Shown here: piece after piece, positions 63,979 to 64,000 of the stretch
How the letters are laid out: each line of letters opens with the position of its first letter
How positions within the stretch are numbered: the stretch's first letter is position 1
Source of the DNA: Sporolactobacillus sp. THM7-4
Lineage (GTDB): Bacteria; Bacillota; Bacilli; Bacillales; Sporolactobacillaceae
Assembly (NCBI RefSeq): GCF_004153165.1
Contig: NZ_SEMD01000006.1
Coordinates: 62,001 to 126,000, forward strand
Length of the DNA stretch: 64,000 nucleotides
Direction: 5' to 3'
Program-made: the position numbers and the translations under genes
Notes under the pieces: model-generated
Databases searched by the model: none
Seen by the model: the letters and a program-made list of their open reading frames with translations, nothing else
What the model was told of the DNA's origin: nothing

Positions 63979-64000
63979 ATGCGGCAACAGCTGCACACTC
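63979..64000 (+). CDS. Start of a gene cut by the window end
   Basis: ATAGGAGTGG (63960-63969) is followed by ATG 63979 (MRQQLHT...) or in another frame TTG 63972 (MNHAATAAH...). Only seven to nine codons are in the window, so the product cannot be named. The upstream promoter supports a gene here. Confidence 0.35.

Overview
The window is a stretch of core chromosome from an endospore-forming member of the Bacillales. The gene order is the Bacillus-type backbone pfkA-pyk ... citZ-icd-mdh ... phoPR-polA-mutM-coaE-nrdR-dnaB-dnaI-ytxC-thrS-infC-rpmI-rplT ... pheST ... mutS2-trxA-uvrC-lysC-yslB-sdhCAB-gerE ... gerM-rph-rdgB-ysnB. Sporulation genes (ytvI, ytxC, sspI, gerE, gerM, a CotF-like coat protein and a YjcZ-like miniprotein), strong GGAGG ribosome binding sites, T-box leaders and CcpA-type cre sites all fit this. 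Compared with Bacillus subtilis the backbone is compacted: no gapB/speD before nrdR, no rnhC/zapA before cvpA, no fatty-acid oxidation block before trxA. With the levan locus this recalls the Sporolactobacillus side of the order, but the species cannot be fixed from sequence reading alone.

Layout. 1-8.7 kb: end of glycolysis (pfkA, pyk), a thioesterase, fxsA, ytvI, then citZ-icd-mdh. 8.8-15.2 kb: pstSCAB with a PhoP-box promoter, placed directly before phoPR, so the phosphate sensor and its main target are neighbours. 15.2-28.3 kb: replication, repair and translation genes, with a Thr T-box before thrS and an attenuator-type leader before infC (AUU start)-rpmI-rplT. 28.4-46.8 kb: sspI, an rRNA methyltransferase, pheST under a Phe T-box, cvpA-polX-mutS2, trxA, uvrC, lysC, yslB, sdhCAB and gerE.

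47.0-55.8 kb is an accessory island for levan/fructan use inserted between gerE and gerM. It holds a LevR-type sigma-54 activator, a clean -24/-12 promoter with a candidate upstream activating repeat, a four-gene mannose-family PTS (IIA, IIB, IIC, IID), an unrecognised 127-residue membrane protein, and a secreted GH32 levanase. The GH32 beta-propeller is interrupted by about 300 residues that look like one module nested inside a second copy of itself.

55.9-59.6 kb returns to the backbone (gerM, rph, rdgB, ysnB) plus an acetyltransferase. From 59.8 kb to the end the DNA is gene-poor: a coat protein gene, a perfectly phased array of 51 copies of a 21-bp repeat (60551-61621), a lone holin-like gene, small membrane protein genes, a decayed intergenic repeat, and a short self-contained transcription unit with a perfect cre site that encodes a 32-residue membrane peptide.

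Most notable for follow-up: the 21-bp array, the nested levanase, the CcpA-controlled mini-gene, the structured leader of lysC, and a promoter-palindrome-terminator unit before cvpA.
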